Below are positions 43,376-53,619 of a DNA stretch of 64,000 nucleotides, piece by piece. Location of the stretch: positions 186,001-250,000 of the forward strand of contig NZ_JAFLJM010000001.1 in assembly GCF_017745675.1 (NCBI RefSeq), given 5' to 3'. The notes below the pieces were generated by a model. That model was given only the letters and a program-made list of their open reading frames with translations. It ran no database searches and was not told the DNA's origin. A program made the translations under genes and the position numbers. Each line of letters opens with the position of its first letter. Positions within the stretch are counted from its first letter, which is position 1. The DNA is from Alkalihalobacillus sp. BA299. Lineage in GTDB: Bacteria > Bacillota > Bacilli > Bacillales > Bacillaceae_F.

Positions 43376-44374
43376 ATGCTAATTCCAATAAACATCACTC
43401 ATAATGGAATAATTGAAAGCGATGCGGAGTTACAAAAGCTCACTTTTAAAGAGTTAGGAATAAAAGAAAATGATATTGAAAATTTCTTAAAACACAATTT
43501 AGATTTACTCGTAGGTGATGAAGAAAGTCTGCTAATTGTTGGTCAACAAGTACGCAACAAACAAAATGGAAGAAGTGACTTAGTAGCAGTGGATGAGAAA
43601 GGGAATTTGGTTTTAATTGAAATTAAACGAGATATTGAGGATATTAGAAACCGAAAAGAACCTTTTGAGATGCAGGCGATTCGTTATGCAGCCAATTACG
43701 CTAAAATACAATCTAAGGAGCAACTAGTCAATGATGTATTTGTTCCCTACCTTGAAAAGCAAAAAACGAATGATCCTGTATTAACCACTTCTGAAAGAGC
43801 GAGGAGAATTTTAACCAATTTCCTTGTCCAAAATGAAGCTAGTCAAACGTTTAATCGAAAGCAACGAATGATTCTCGTAGCATCCGATTTCGATAAGCAA
43901 ACCTTGTCTGCTTGTGCTTGGTTGATCAGCAATGGTGTTGACATTAGTTGTTTTACGATCGAGCCAGTTAAGCTAAATGAGCAATACCTATTAGACATAA
44001 CAAAAGTGTTGCCAGTACCTGAACTTGAAGATTTTTACGTTGAAGTTCAAGAACACCACAAAATCTTAACTACTTCAAATTCAGGTACAAATCATTCACC
44101 GAAACAATCATTACCACGAATGGGTAAATTATTTGAATGGGGCCTTCTTCGCGTAGGAGATGAACTCAACATCAAAAATTATGAAGGTTCAACTGCTACG
44201 GCACTAAATGAAAAAGAAGTCGATTACCAAGGTCAAATCATGTCTTACAATCAGTGGGGACAAACTGTAACGAGCTGGAGTTCAATAAATATCTATGAAT
44301 GGACAATTCCGGTTGGACAAACGAAAACGTTACATGAACTTAGGTTAGCTAAAATGGAGGAAGAGATAGAATAG
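43376..44374 (+). CDS. PD-(D/E)XK nuclease-like protein with C-terminal RAMA-like domain
   Basis: A 332-residue intact protein. Residues about 25-165 form a PD-(D/E)XK fold of the DUF91/NucS-like type, with GRSDLVAVDEKGNLVLIEIK (about 66-85) giving Asp and the Glu-x-Lys pair. Residues about 245-325 resemble the RAMA domain (restriction endonuclease and adenine methylase associated): KLFEWGLLRVGDELNIKNYE, then a strand-rich stretch to SSINIYEWTIPVG. RAMA domains are thought to read modified bases, so a modification-dependent nuclease is plausible. ATG 43376 follows GGGGGCG. Confidence 0.7.
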   Translation: MLIPINITHNGIIESDAELQKLTFKELGIKENDIENFLKHNLDLLVGDEESLLIVGQQVRNKQNGRSDLVAVDEKGNLVLIEIKRDIEDIRNRKEPFEMQAIRYAANYAKIQSKEQLVNDVFVPYLEKQKTNDPVLTTSERARRILTNFLVQNEASQTFNRKQRMILVASDFDKQTLSACAWLISNGVDISCFTIEPVKLNEQYLLDITKVLPVPELEDFYVEVQEHHKILTTSNSGTNHSPKQSLPRMGKLFEWGLLRVGDELNIKNYEGSTATALNEKEVDYQGQIMSYNQWGQTVTSWSSINIYEWTIPVGQTKTLHELRLAKMEEEIE

Positions 44375-44422
44375 CCCTTCTTCCTTTTATATATGTATTG
44401 GGAATAAGATAAATTATCCTCT

Positions 44423-45385
44423 ATGTCATACATATTAAAATCTACGACGCCGCTTTTTAAGGATGTAAAAGTATTGTATGGATTTCCGGAGTACAAGGTC
44501 TCTTTGCCAGGAGGAAACGCAAGCTCGCAAAATGATCTGTATGTCCTTGCGAAGGCAAATAACGAGCTTTTACCCATTATGGTGGAAGGAAAAGTGGCTG
44601 AACCCTTTGGAGAAACGACGGCCTCCTGGTTTGGAGATAATCCCAGTGACGGTAAGCAAGAAAGATTGGATTTCTTACTCAATCTACTAAGCTTAAATAA
44701 GGATAGTGTACTAGATAAGAGATACCAACTATTACATAGGACAGCATCTGCATTGATTGAAGCTAAAAAAGTTAGTGCAAAAAATGCACTTATTCTCATT
44801 CATTCGTATAGTGAGATAGGAAAATGGTATGGTGATTATGCTGAATTTGTGAAGCTATTTCAATTAAGTCCTGAGAAAGACGGGCTCGTTGGACCGGTTC
44901 AATTAAACGGGATAAATCTGTATTTTAGCTGGGTCACTGGAATAATGAAAGACACAAAATCAAAAGAGTATTTCTTTAACATGTTTAAAACAGAAAAAGC
45001 TAGAATTCTAGCAAAAGAAATTGATGACTATATTTACAAAAAAAGTTCGTATAGAGATGAAGTAGAGGACTATCACCATCGCTATAAAAATGGAATTCGA
45101 ACTGATTGTATCGGTTATGTCAGTAAGAAAGGTTCATATAAATTTGCAACAATAACTGAAGCTAGAAAAGTGTGTTTTGTCCTCCACCTGGGAAAAAAGC
45201 GCCATATAGAAACAGCGAAGAAAATGCAAAGGAAGATTGATGAATTACTGGGTCATATGTATGAAGAATCGGATGGAACAAGACTAACGTCTGGTGAAGT
45301 GTATATTCGGTTAGAGTGGGTAGATAATTTAGACCAAATAACGAGTTTTATAGATGACGCTTATGAAATGAGATTACAGAAATAG
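44423..45385 (+). CDS. DUF6946-like protein with DUF5655-like C-terminus
   Basis: A 320-residue protein. The N-terminal 160 residues resemble the DUF6946 group by VKVLYGFPEYKVSLPGGNAS and IMVEGKVAEPFGETTASWF; the Glu-Gly-Lys element recalls a PD-(D/E)XK core. The C-terminal 95 residues (IRTDCIGYVSKKGSYKFATI, then VCFVLHLGKKRHIETAKKMQ and YIRLEWVDNLDQI) resemble DUF5655, which often accompanies nucleases. ATG 44423 has no good ribosome binding site and is the first ATG after an in-frame stop. It lies 48 bases behind the RAMA-like protein gene and may be read with it. A role in defence is inferred from context. Confidence 0.5.
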   Translation: MSYILKSTTPLFKDVKVLYGFPEYKVSLPGGNASSQNDLYVLAKANNELLPIMVEGKVAEPFGETTASWFGDNPSDGKQERLDFLLNLLSLNKDSVLDKRYQLLHRTASALIEAKKVSAKNALILIHSYSEIGKWYGDYAEFVKLFQLSPEKDGLVGPVQLNGINLYFSWVTGIMKDTKSKEYFFNMFKTEKARILAKEIDDYIYKKSSYRDEVEDYHHRYKNGIRTDCIGYVSKKGSYKFATITEARKVCFVLHLGKKRHIETAKKMQRKIDELLGHMYEESDGTRLTSGEVYIRLEWVDNLDQITSFIDDAYEMRLQK

Positions 45386-45435
45386 AAGTTCAACAGTTAA
45401 TTATTGAAATAATCAATTAATAGGGGTGGAGAATA

Positions 45436-45771
45436 GTGGCAAAGCATTGGACAGATGACCAAGAAATTTTTTTAAAAAATTTAGACAGGTATCGTAATGT
45501 ATTAAAAGGAAAAGATGAAAAAGAAGCAAAACGCCTAACGATTGAATTAGCCAAAGAAATATATAGTCAAAATGTTGAGTTAAGACATAGGACTGTTCAA
45601 TCCATTGTTGAGAGGCTTCCTTACTTAGATAACCTCCTTGCAGGTGTCTTTGATAAAGTAAACTATGCAAAAAAAGATCAATCCATGTATGCAAAAATCC
45701 CAAGAGAAAACAATGATACAATACCTAATTTATGCAATACTAGACATTCATATAACGGGGCCATTCGGTAG
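45436..45771 (+). CDS. Unrecognised 111-aa helical protein
   Basis: A 111-residue protein starting at GTG 45436 behind GGGGTGGAG. The first 85 residues are helical and charged (HWTDDQEIFLKNLDRYRNVL, then LAKEIYSQNVELRHRTVQSI). The last 20 residues look like random sequence, so the original C-terminus may be lost. I do not recognise the family. Confidence 0.5.
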   Translation: MAKHWTDDQEIFLKNLDRYRNVLKGKDEKEAKRLTIELAKEIYSQNVELRHRTVQSIVERLPYLDNLLAGVFDKVNYAKKDQSMYAKIPRENNDTIPNLCNTRHSYNGAIR

Positions 45772-46082
45772 GGTAGTGACCGATATCACTAAATAAAAGG
45801 ATCTGATCTTCGGAAAGAATGATGAGCTAAAAACTAGATATGCCCTTTAATATGGGAGAAACGGAATCGTCTGGTTACTGTATAAACTTAAAATGGTGGT
45901 AGTCATTTTTTAAGAGGGATTACTATTGAATAGACAACAAATGAACCACCAATCCCAAAAACGGGAACGGTACGTCAATTTTTTCCTCTATACTATGAGA
46001 CTATACTAGTTAATGGAACTATAAAGGTTATTACGACCTCCATAACAACGAAAAAAACTACAGCCGAAGGGTAGAATTACAT
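45772..46082. other. Gene-free interval before mcrB
   Basis: These 311 bases have no supported gene. A 27-codon frame at 45926-46009 (TTG start behind AGAGGG, MNRQQMNHQSQKRERY and a short hydrophobic end) is possible but weak. The palindrome AGGTTATTACGACCT lies near 46025. Confidence 0.4.
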
Positions 46083-48364
46083 ATGTCAATGCAAAAGATC
46101 GTGGATAAACGCAAGAAGTTGCTACTTGAAAAGAAAGTACCAACGAAAGAGGAGCTTCAAGAAGGCTATCGTCTCTTTCAAGAAAAATTTGGACCAGAAA
46201 AACTGAAAGAGCTGCAAGGAGAAGGTCTATTAGAAGCCTTATCTAATCTAGGAAACCGTGATAGCTTAGTTTATTGGTTAGAATTTAAAAATGATGAGCA
46301 ATTTCAAACGACGACATACGGCAGTATTTCAGGTGGCAGTGCCTTCAAATATATTATGTTTAAGAGAAGCAGTGCGGTGTGTGGGTGACTGGTTATAATC
46401 AAGACCCAATTGAACTTAATCAAGATCAAGCGATCGAAACGGCTATGAAAATTCGCGACAATCTAGTAAAAGGTGCAGATATCATTGGCCAATTATTATC
46501 AACTGAAGGTACGGTTGACGAGAAGGCGTACATCAGGTTACAGCTAGAGTTCGAGTCTCAATTAGACTTTAATATGGGTAAACTCGGCTGGGTTCATAAA
46601 TATTATCATATGATTTTTCCAGAGCGAATTGATGATTTTCATAATGCAGATTGGCAAAAGAATGCGTTAATAAAAATTCATGTGAAGCCAAATGATGAAG
46701 GTGGCCTTTATTCTTGGGCAGGTCAAATTATGTCGGTTGCTAAACAATTTGAGTTTCCGATCAATCACTTCACCCATTGTCTGAATCAGTTATACGGGGG
46801 ACCGCATCATTATATTCGTGTCGGCACGACTTCTGGTACCACGAGCTATTGGAATGAAATGTATACGGAAGGCCATATTGCAATTGGCTGGCCAGCACTA
46901 GGTGATTTAAGTAGATTTGAGGATATGAAAATTACTGAACTGAAAAAGCACATCCGTGCGATCCTTGAAGAAAATTACAATCAAACGCCACAAGTGATTG
47001 GTAAATGGACGTTGCAGATTGTAACGTTCTTTACTCGTTTACATCGCGGGACGGTTGTCGTCGCAACAGAAGGACAAACGGTTTTAGGGATCGGTAAAGT
47101 CATCGGTGGATATCAGTATGTTGAAGGAAAGGATTTTCCGCATACGGTTAAAGTCGATTGGTTAAAAACTCCGAATACGAAGCTGCCGAATCCAAACGAA
47201 GGATTACAAACGACGACGCATCAATTACGAGACATTGATAATTTACTAGCAATCGAAAAAATCATAGCAGAAGAACAGCATGAGCCATCGCCAATTCCGA
47301 CTAAGCTGGAACCGCTGACAGGGATGGCAACGAAAATCGAGAAAATTTTAAGCCGGAAGCACCAGGTTATTCTTTACGGACCTCTAGGAACAGGGAAAAC
47401 TCACCATGCTGAGCATACATGTTCTGAGCTTTCAGCGCGAGAAATTTATAGTAAAAACTTTGCCGCACTGACAGAGGAACAAAAAGCAGTGATCAAAGGA
47501 AATCGATCCGATAGAGGAACGGTTAGAATGTGTACGTTCCATCCGTCCTATGGCTATGAGGATTTTATGGAAGGAATTAAGCCTTCGGTCATTAACGATC
47601 AAACCGTTTTTAAGCTAAAGGACGGTATTTTTAAAACGATTTGTCAAGACGCCATCAACCATCCTGATCATAGCTTTTACCTTATTATTGATGAAATCAA
47701 TCGCGGTGACATTTCCCGTATTTTTGGTGAATTAATTACGATCATTGAAAGCAACAAGCGTGGAAAAGAAGTCATTTTACCTTTATCCAATGAACCGTTC
47801 CATGTACCGAAAAACGTGTACATCATCGGGACGATGAACACAGCTGACCGCTCCATTGCCTTACTCGATGTCGCACTGCGCCGCCGATTTGGTTTTATTG
47901 AATTATTGACGGACTATTCGTTGTAAGAAGATGTTCTCATTGAAAGCCTGCCATTAGGCGAATGGTTAAAAGCATTGAATACGCGGATCGTTGAAAATTT
48001 AGGACAAGATGCAAGAAACTTACAAATTGGTCATGCGTACTTTTTAGAAAAAGAAAAGCCTATTCTTAACTATGAAAAGTTCAAACGAATTATTGAAGAA
48101 GACATCATCCCATTAATCGAAGAATACTGCTACAGTGACTACGCAACAATGGCAAAAATATTAGGTTCTGCGATCGTTGATGTTAAACAGAAGACAGTTA
48201 AAGTAGACATTTTTACCGATGACAGCACCGTTTCACTCGTCAATGCGTTATTAGAGCCGACTCCAGAATTAAGTACGGAAAATCATCTACTCCCAGAAAC
48301 GGAAGATGAAGGGCTGGACGAAGAGGAACAAGAGGGGAATGTAGAAAGTAAGTTGGTTGATTAA
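46083..48364 (+). pseudogene. mcrB: McrB-like GTPase subunit, frameshifted and with a nonsense codon
   Basis: The gene would encode about 760 residues. The first frame ends at 46388 (FKYIMFKRSSAVCG). Adding one base between 46374 and 46375 gives SSxGVWVTGYNQDPIELNQD and the next frame. Residues about 250-400 form an EVE/YTH-like base-reading domain (IRVGTTSGTTSYWNEMYTEG, then HIAIGWPALGDLSRF). The AAA+ part has GPLGTGKT (Walker A; usual GPPGTGKT), LIIDEINRGDISRIFGE and GTMNTADRSIALLD, the McrB GTPase signature. At 47924-47926 the codon is TAA inside the last helical region, which continues in frame as EDVLIESLPLGEWLKALNTR to 48364. Two independent lesions make it inactive, although McrC behind it is intact. 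Confidence 0.85.
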
Positions 48365-48365
48365 G

Positions 48366-49640
48366 ATGAAGATGGTAATGAAAGAGTGGGAATCGACGTT
48401 TATTCCCGAGATGGAATTAGCGAATGATGAGACTACTCAAGCGATTGTGCATTGGCTGAACGAAAAAAAGATGCTGGAGATTATCGAATTAAAAAATGGA
48501 CTTAGTATTCAGACCAACTCCTTTATTGGAACGATCGTCATTGGCGATCTACAGCTGACGATTACTCCGAAAATCAAAGGAGTCGAACTCATGACATTAC
48601 TGAACTATGCTTATTCAGTAAAGGATTTGAAAATCGTCAATCAAGCGGATTTCCAGCTCGACGCATTTCCTTTTTTCGATATCTTAATCTTTCAGTTGTA
48701 TGGGTACGCCGATCAATTAGTAAAAAGAGAACTGGTAAGAGGATATGTTCGCAAAAAAGAAGACTTATCCTCTCCAAAAGGACGGTTAGATTTTAATCAA
48801 CTGGTGAGAGAAAAGCATCTTCAAAAAACGACGCTCCCGAGTATTTATTTTGAGCGCAACGAAGATCACCTTCTCAATCAAGTGCTGTTAGCTGGATTAA
48901 AGCTTAGTATTCAGATGGTTCAAGACGATCAGTTAAAGAAGAGCTTGCAGCGGCTGTGTTCGCAATTAGAGGAGTATATTTCACCGATCCTCCTAAATAG
49001 ACAACGTTTGCAGCAAGCCGATTCTCATATTAACCGCTTGTCTGAGCATTATCGTCCAATTGTGGAAATCATTACGTTACTTTATCAAGCGCAAGGATTA
49101 GAAATTGAAGGCTTTGATAACCCAATTCATCTTAACGGATTTCTCTTTGATATGAACGTCTTTTTTGAAGCTTTTGTCGAAAAGCTCATTCGCGATTTTG
49201 TGCCTTATTATTCGTTACGCGAACAGTTTAAACTGCACGAAACGTTCCATTACGCACCAGGCTATAATCCAAAACGAAGAAAATCACCAACACCAAGACC
49301 TGACTATGCGCTGTTAAAAAAGAACAAAGTCGTGAAACTAGCCGATGCCAAATATAAAGATTTATGGGAGAACGCCCTCCCACGCGATATGTTATACCAG
49401 CTCGCCATTTATGCGTTAAGCAGTGGAGATAACAAGTCATCGACGATTATCTACCCATCCCAAAATGATCTAGCTTCCACGCAAAAAATCAACATCAACA
49501 ACCCAATGACCAATGACAAAATGGCAACGGTCGTTTTAAAGCCGATCAACTTGAATAAGCTGGCCAACTTACTAAAGCAGCAAGATCAAAACCGGGGATT
49601 GTTGCAGGAGTATATGAAGTCGGTGTTGTTTTTGGACTGA
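48366..49640 (+). CDS. mcrC: McrC-like nuclease subunit
   Basis: The McrC partner of McrB, about 424 residues. The N-terminal part binds McrB: FIGTIVIGDLQLTITPKIKG (about 56-75). The C-terminal PD-(D/E)XK nuclease has RPDYALLKKNKVVKLADAKY (about 312-331), then KDLWENALPRDMLYQLAIYA. ATG 48366 starts just behind the McrB stop (TAAGATG); TTG 48357 is an alternative. The gene itself is undamaged. McrC depends on McrB for GTP-driven cleavage, so this system is inactive unless another McrB serves it. The AAA+ protein at 59486 has its own LlaJI-type partner. Confidence 0.9.
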   Translation: MKMVMKEWESTFIPEMELANDETTQAIVHWLNEKKMLEIIELKNGLSIQTNSFIGTIVIGDLQLTITPKIKGVELMTLLNYAYSVKDLKIVNQADFQLDAFPFFDILIFQLYGYADQLVKRELVRGYVRKKEDLSSPKGRLDFNQLVREKHLQKTTLPSIYFERNEDHLLNQVLLAGLKLSIQMVQDDQLKKSLQRLCSQLEEYISPILLNRQRLQQADSHINRLSEHYRPIVEIITLLYQAQGLEIEGFDNPIHLNGFLFDMNVFFEAFVEKLIRDFVPYYSLREQFKLHETFHYAPGYNPKRRKSPTPRPDYALLKKNKVVKLADAKYKDLWENALPRDMLYQLAIYALSSGDNKSSTIIYPSQNDLASTQKININNPMTNDKMATVVLKPINLNKLANLLKQQDQNRGLLQEYMKSVLFLD

Positions 49641-49648
49641 TTAATGCA

Positions 49649-49705
49649 GCCCTCGCTTATCTTTCGAAAGTTACTGAAGACTTAACCGAGGTAAGTGGAG
49701 GGCAT
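49649..49705 (+). terminator. Hairpin behind mcrC
   Basis: GCCCTCGCTTA pairs with TAAGTGGAGGGC with one bulge across a loop of about 32 bases. No strong T-run follows. The rest of the 455-base interval to 50096 is AT-rich. Confidence 0.5.
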
Positions 49706-49978
49706 TATGTTTGATTTCGATTGTGTTTAAAATAACACATGGTTTAACTGTATTGAAGATGACTTGTTTTACAAATGTAAAAGTTGATTTTAATAAAATC
49801 TTTTTAAGTGTTTTGTTTCTAATATTACTTGTAAAGGATTAGATAGAACTAACTATAAATTCTAATTAATTACTGTACCTGATACTTACAGGTTAATAGG
49901 TAATTTTTTATTTCTTCTATAATTCTCAACTGACTTTTTCAAAACGTTTGTAAAAAAAAGTTTTGAATTGGAGGAAAA

Positions 49979-50035
49979 ATGGAAAAGATGTCGAACTATT
50001 TACTTAATCTTTTAGCAATTCGGAGGTTAAATTAA
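49979..50035 (+). CDS. Possible 18-codon leader peptide before the drm-like operon
   Basis: ATG 49979 has a perfect TTGGAGG site and encodes MEKMSNYLLNLLAIRRLN. It ends 60 bases before the helicase gene. Such a short, well-initiated frame may be a regulatory leader. It may also be chance. Confidence 0.3.
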   Translation: MEKMSNYLLNLLAIRRLN

Positions 50036-50095
50036 TTTACAGTTAACTAGGTGTATTTATATGTGTAGTAAATATATTTAAAAGGAGTAAATGTT

Positions 50096-53000
50096 ATGTC
50101 TCCAATAGGTGAGAAGGTTAAAGTAATATTAATAAATAATCCTTTAGGTTTAACTATAAAAGAAATTACAAATGAATTAAGAAAATCAGCTCCTTCGATA
50201 GTAGAAAATCAAGTTGAGAGAACACTGTATAGATATAAAAATTCCTTCCAAAAGAGCGAAGAAAATATATGGAGGTTAACCAGTATCATAGAAGAAGAGA
50301 AAAAAGCTCTCAAAGTATCGAAAATTCTCAAAAATGGAATACAACATCTTGAAATTGAAGAGTTATCAAATTATCACATCGGTAGAAAAGATGATTTACG
50401 TGACAACCTTATTGAAGAGGTTCGTAAGGATATAATTGGACCAAGTGAAGAGCAAGAAATACTATTAGAAAGACCAAATGTGTATTATCTTGGAGCGATG
50501 TTATACCCGAGTAATAATGAAATTCAAATTTTGGATGGACATGAAATGGATAGAGAGGATGATAGTAGAAATCTTGATGATGAGCAAACTGCAGAGGAAG
50601 AGACACAAATCAATCGTTTTTACCCATCCTCACTTGGATTAACGTGCAACCTTTCAGAGATTTGTAAATCGGTAAAAGTTAATATTTCGTTTGGCATATA
50701 CAATGAAGAAAAAATAGAAAAGAAAAAGGGATACAAACGAACGAACGTTCAGAAACAGCTATTTATTCATACTGAGAACAAACTAGATGGTACCTTTATT
50801 GACGAGTATGAAGTTCAATTAAAATGGTTCATAAGAGAAACTTCTCAAGGGCGTTCTTTTAGTATTTTTTTAGTTAATAGATATGAAGTAAAAACAAATA
50901 CCCCAGTAGAAGAAATTGTATTTCAACCAGTCATATCGTTAGAAGGTAATGAAGAAGATTATCCATTTGTACGGAGAGATACCCCGATTAACTCAGAACT
51001 TGATGATGATGATATTAAATCGTTTAAATTATTATATCGTGATCGACCTGAATTTGCTGTAGGTCATGGATGTGCAGTTGAATGGGAAAACTTCAATTCC
51101 GAAAAAGCAAAAAAAATTTCAACAACATTTCTACCCAGTTATGAAATACCTGCTGTTCAGCATTTGGAATTAAAAGAGTTAACGGGTCTTGAAATGAAGG
51201 TACTGGCATATGTTGATGATCCTAAGCAAATGAAAGTATCACTCCTTCCATTAGTAGAAAAATATGAAAGTTGGATTGAAGAACTTAGGGAAATAAAAAT
51301 TGAAAAAGAATATAAGGATCAAAGAGAAGTACATATCGAAAATTGTAAAAAAGCAGCAAAACGAATAAGAGAAGGGCTTGAAATACTAACAACAAATTCG
51401 GATGCGTTTGAGGCATTTAAATTTGCAAATGAGATTATGCTTTATCAACGATCTTATTCTTTATGGGCACAAGATTTTCGTAAAACAGGTGTTCGAATTG
51501 AAGATCCAGAAACTACTGAAAAACTAGAAGGAAGATGGAGACCTTTCCAGCTAGCATTTGTATTGTTAAACATAAAAAGCATTGTTGATCCTACTTGTGA
51601 AGAACGTGACTGGGCTGATTTACTTTGGTTCCCAACAGGTGGTGGTAAAACAGAAGCTTATCTTGGATTAGCTGCATTTGTCTTAGCTTTAAGGAGATTA
51701 CGAGGTAAAGAAAAAGGAATAGAAGGTTATGCTGGAACAACTATTCTAATGAGATATACGCTACGGCTATTAACAATACAACAGTTTCAAAGAGCAGCAT
51801 CACTAATTTGTGCAGCCGAATACCTAAGAAGTAAAAATCCGGTAAAATGGGGAACAGAAGAATTTAGTATTGGTTTATGGGTTGGTGGGGGAACTACACC
51901 TAACTCTCTGAGTGAGGCAAAAGATACATTAAAGGACTTACAATCTGGAAAAACAATCTATGAGGCGAATCCAGTCCAACTACATCACTGTCCTCGGTGT
52001 GGTGAAGCTTTAAAACCTGATAATTATTCAATTGAAAACGACGTGTTTCAAATTTTATGTAGTAATAGTAATTGCTATTTCTCAATAAATCGGATCCCAA
52101 CCTATACCGTAGATGAAGCCATTTATTATCGGTGCCCTTCCATCTTGATAGGTACAGTTGACAAGTTTGCTAGACTTCCTTGGAATGGGAATATAGCAAC
52201 TCTTTTTGGCAAGGTGGATCGTTATTGCCAAAGACATGGATTTATAAGAACTGGAGAACATCATGCAATGTCACATACTCCTTCCGAATTATATGGTAAA
52301 TCTGAGACGAAACCAATAGGTCAATTACTTCCTCCAGAACTAATTATACAAGATGAGCTTCATTTAATTTCTGGTCCATTAGGTTCTATGGTAGGTCTTT
52401 ACGAGACAGCTATTGATTATCTATCAATGTATGAACGGGAAGGAAATATTATTAGACCTAAAGTTGTTGCTTCAACGGCGACAATTCGTGGTGCTAGTCA
52501 ACAAGTACAAGGTGTTTTTAATCGTGACGTTTGCCAATTCCCTCCTTCTGGTATTGATGCAGGTAACTCCTTTTTCTCAAGGGAAATTCCCACCGACGTT
52601 AAACCAGGGAGGAAATATGTAGGCTTGTATTTACCTGGGACCTCAGGGAAATCTTCTACTGTTAGACTTTATTCGGCATTATTACAAAGTGCATATCGAA
52701 ATAAGGAGGAAGAGATTGATCCGTACTGGACACTAGTAGGATATTTTAATAGTTTACGAGAATTAGGTGGAACGCTTCGACTAGTAGAAGATGATATCCC
52801 AGATCGCATTCGATATCTAGCAAAAAATAAAGAGGAAAAGTTTTATCGAAAATATTTAAATACAGAGGAATTAACGAGTAGAATTCAAGCAACAGAAATA
52901 CCTAAAATATTAACAAAACTGGAGCAGCCTAATACAAATAAACGAGCTGTCGATGTCTTATTATCTACTAATATGATTTCTGTAGGGGTAGACATTGACC

Positions 53001-53614
53001 GTCTTGGGCTAATGGTTGTAACTGGACAGCCAAAAGGAACATCTGAATATATTCAGGCAACGAGTCGGGTTGGACGTAAATACCCTGGTTTAGTTTTTAC
53101 TATGTATAATTGGTCACGGCCAAGAGATATTTCACACTTTGAACAGTTTACGTCGTATCACTCAAAAATTTACACATATGTTGAAGCGACAAGTGTTACG
53201 CCATTCTCATATCGTTCTAGAGATAAGGCTTTACCAGCTATTGTAATTGGTATGCTACGGCAATTAGATGAAACACTTTTTAAGAATAGTTTTGCTAAAT
53301 TTTTTAGCGATGATAACGAGTATTTGGATGAGATAAAATCAGTAATTGTACAACGTTGTCGTAACATCGAAAAAATCGATCATGAAAATATAGAAAAAGA
53401 GATTGATAAGATTGTAAAGGACTGGATAGGCAGAATAGAAGAACATCCAGAAATACTCGAGTATTCTCAGCATCAATATTCTAAAAGTGATGTGCCTGTT
53501 TTGATTAAAGGCATTAATCAAGAAACAATTAATGGTGCAATATTAGTTCCGGACTCCCTCCGTGATGTGGAAGCAGAAGTGAATATTAATTACTTAGATG
53601 AAGAGGAGGAATAA
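50096..53614 (+). CDS. drmA: DrmA-like superfamily 2 helicase with N-terminal winged helix
   Basis: A 1172-residue helicase related to DrmA of the DISARM anti-phage system. Residues about 1-65 form a winged helix (NPLGLTIKEITNELRKSAPS, then ENIWRLTS). Residues 90-500 are a long unrecognised domain. The helicase core starts with DLLWFPTGGGKTEAYLGLAA (Walker A about 510-518). A zinc insertion follows (CPRCGEALKP about 632, CSNSNC about 655), then QDELHLISGPLGSMVGLYE (motif II, DELH, about 751) and STNMISVGVDIDRLGLMVVT (about 955-974) with QATSRVGRKYPG (motif VI). A ribosome binding site AAAAGGAG precedes the ATG. The next gene starts five bases after the stop. In DISARM, DrmA and DrmB form a complex that loads on DNA ends. 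Confidence 0.85.
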   Translation: MSPIGEKVKVILINNPLGLTIKEITNELRKSAPSIVENQVERTLYRYKNSFQKSEENIWRLTSIIEEEKKALKVSKILKNGIQHLEIEELSNYHIGRKDDLRDNLIEEVRKDIIGPSEEQEILLERPNVYYLGAMLYPSNNEIQILDGHEMDREDDSRNLDDEQTAEEETQINRFYPSSLGLTCNLSEICKSVKVNISFGIYNEEKIEKKKGYKRTNVQKQLFIHTENKLDGTFIDEYEVQLKWFIRETSQGRSFSIFLVNRYEVKTNTPVEEIVFQPVISLEGNEEDYPFVRRDTPINSELDDDDIKSFKLLYRDRPEFAVGHGCAVEWENFNSEKAKKISTTFLPSYEIPAVQHLELKELTGLEMKVLAYVDDPKQMKVSLLPLVEKYESWIEELREIKIEKEYKDQREVHIENCKKAAKRIREGLEILTTNSDAFEAFKFANEIMLYQRSYSLWAQDFRKTGVRIEDPETTEKLEGRWRPFQLAFVLLNIKSIVDPTCEERDWADLLWFPTGGGKTEAYLGLAAFVLALRRLRGKEKGIEGYAGTTILMRYTLRLLTIQQFQRAASLICAAEYLRSKNPVKWGTEEFSIGLWVGGGTTPNSLSEAKDTLKDLQSGKTIYEANPVQLHHCPRCGEALKPDNYSIENDVFQILCSNSNCYFSINRIPTYTVDEAIYYRCPSILIGTVDKFARLPWNGNIATLFGKVDRYCQRHGFIRTGEHHAMSHTPSELYGKSETKPIGQLLPPELIIQDELHLISGPLGSMVGLYETAIDYLSMYEREGNIIRPKVVASTATIRGASQQVQGVFNRDVCQFPPSGIDAGNSFFSREIPTDVKPGRKYVGLYLPGTSGKSSTVRLYSALLQSAYRNKEEEIDPYWTLVGYFNSLRELGGTLRLVEDDIPDRIRYLAKNKEEKFYRKYLNTEELTSRIQATEIPKILTKLEQPNTNKRAVDVLLSTNMISVGVDIDRLGLMVVTGQPKGTSEYIQATSRVGRKYPGLVFTMYNWSRPRDISHFEQFTSYHSKIYTYVEATSVTPFSYRSRDKALPAIVIGMLRQLDETLFKNSFAKFFSDDNEYLDEIKSVIVQRCRNIEKIDHENIEKEIDKIVKDWIGRIEEHPEILEYSQHQYSKSDVPVLIKGINQETINGAILVPDSLRDVEAEVNINYLDEEEE

Positions 53615-53619
53615 CTCGC

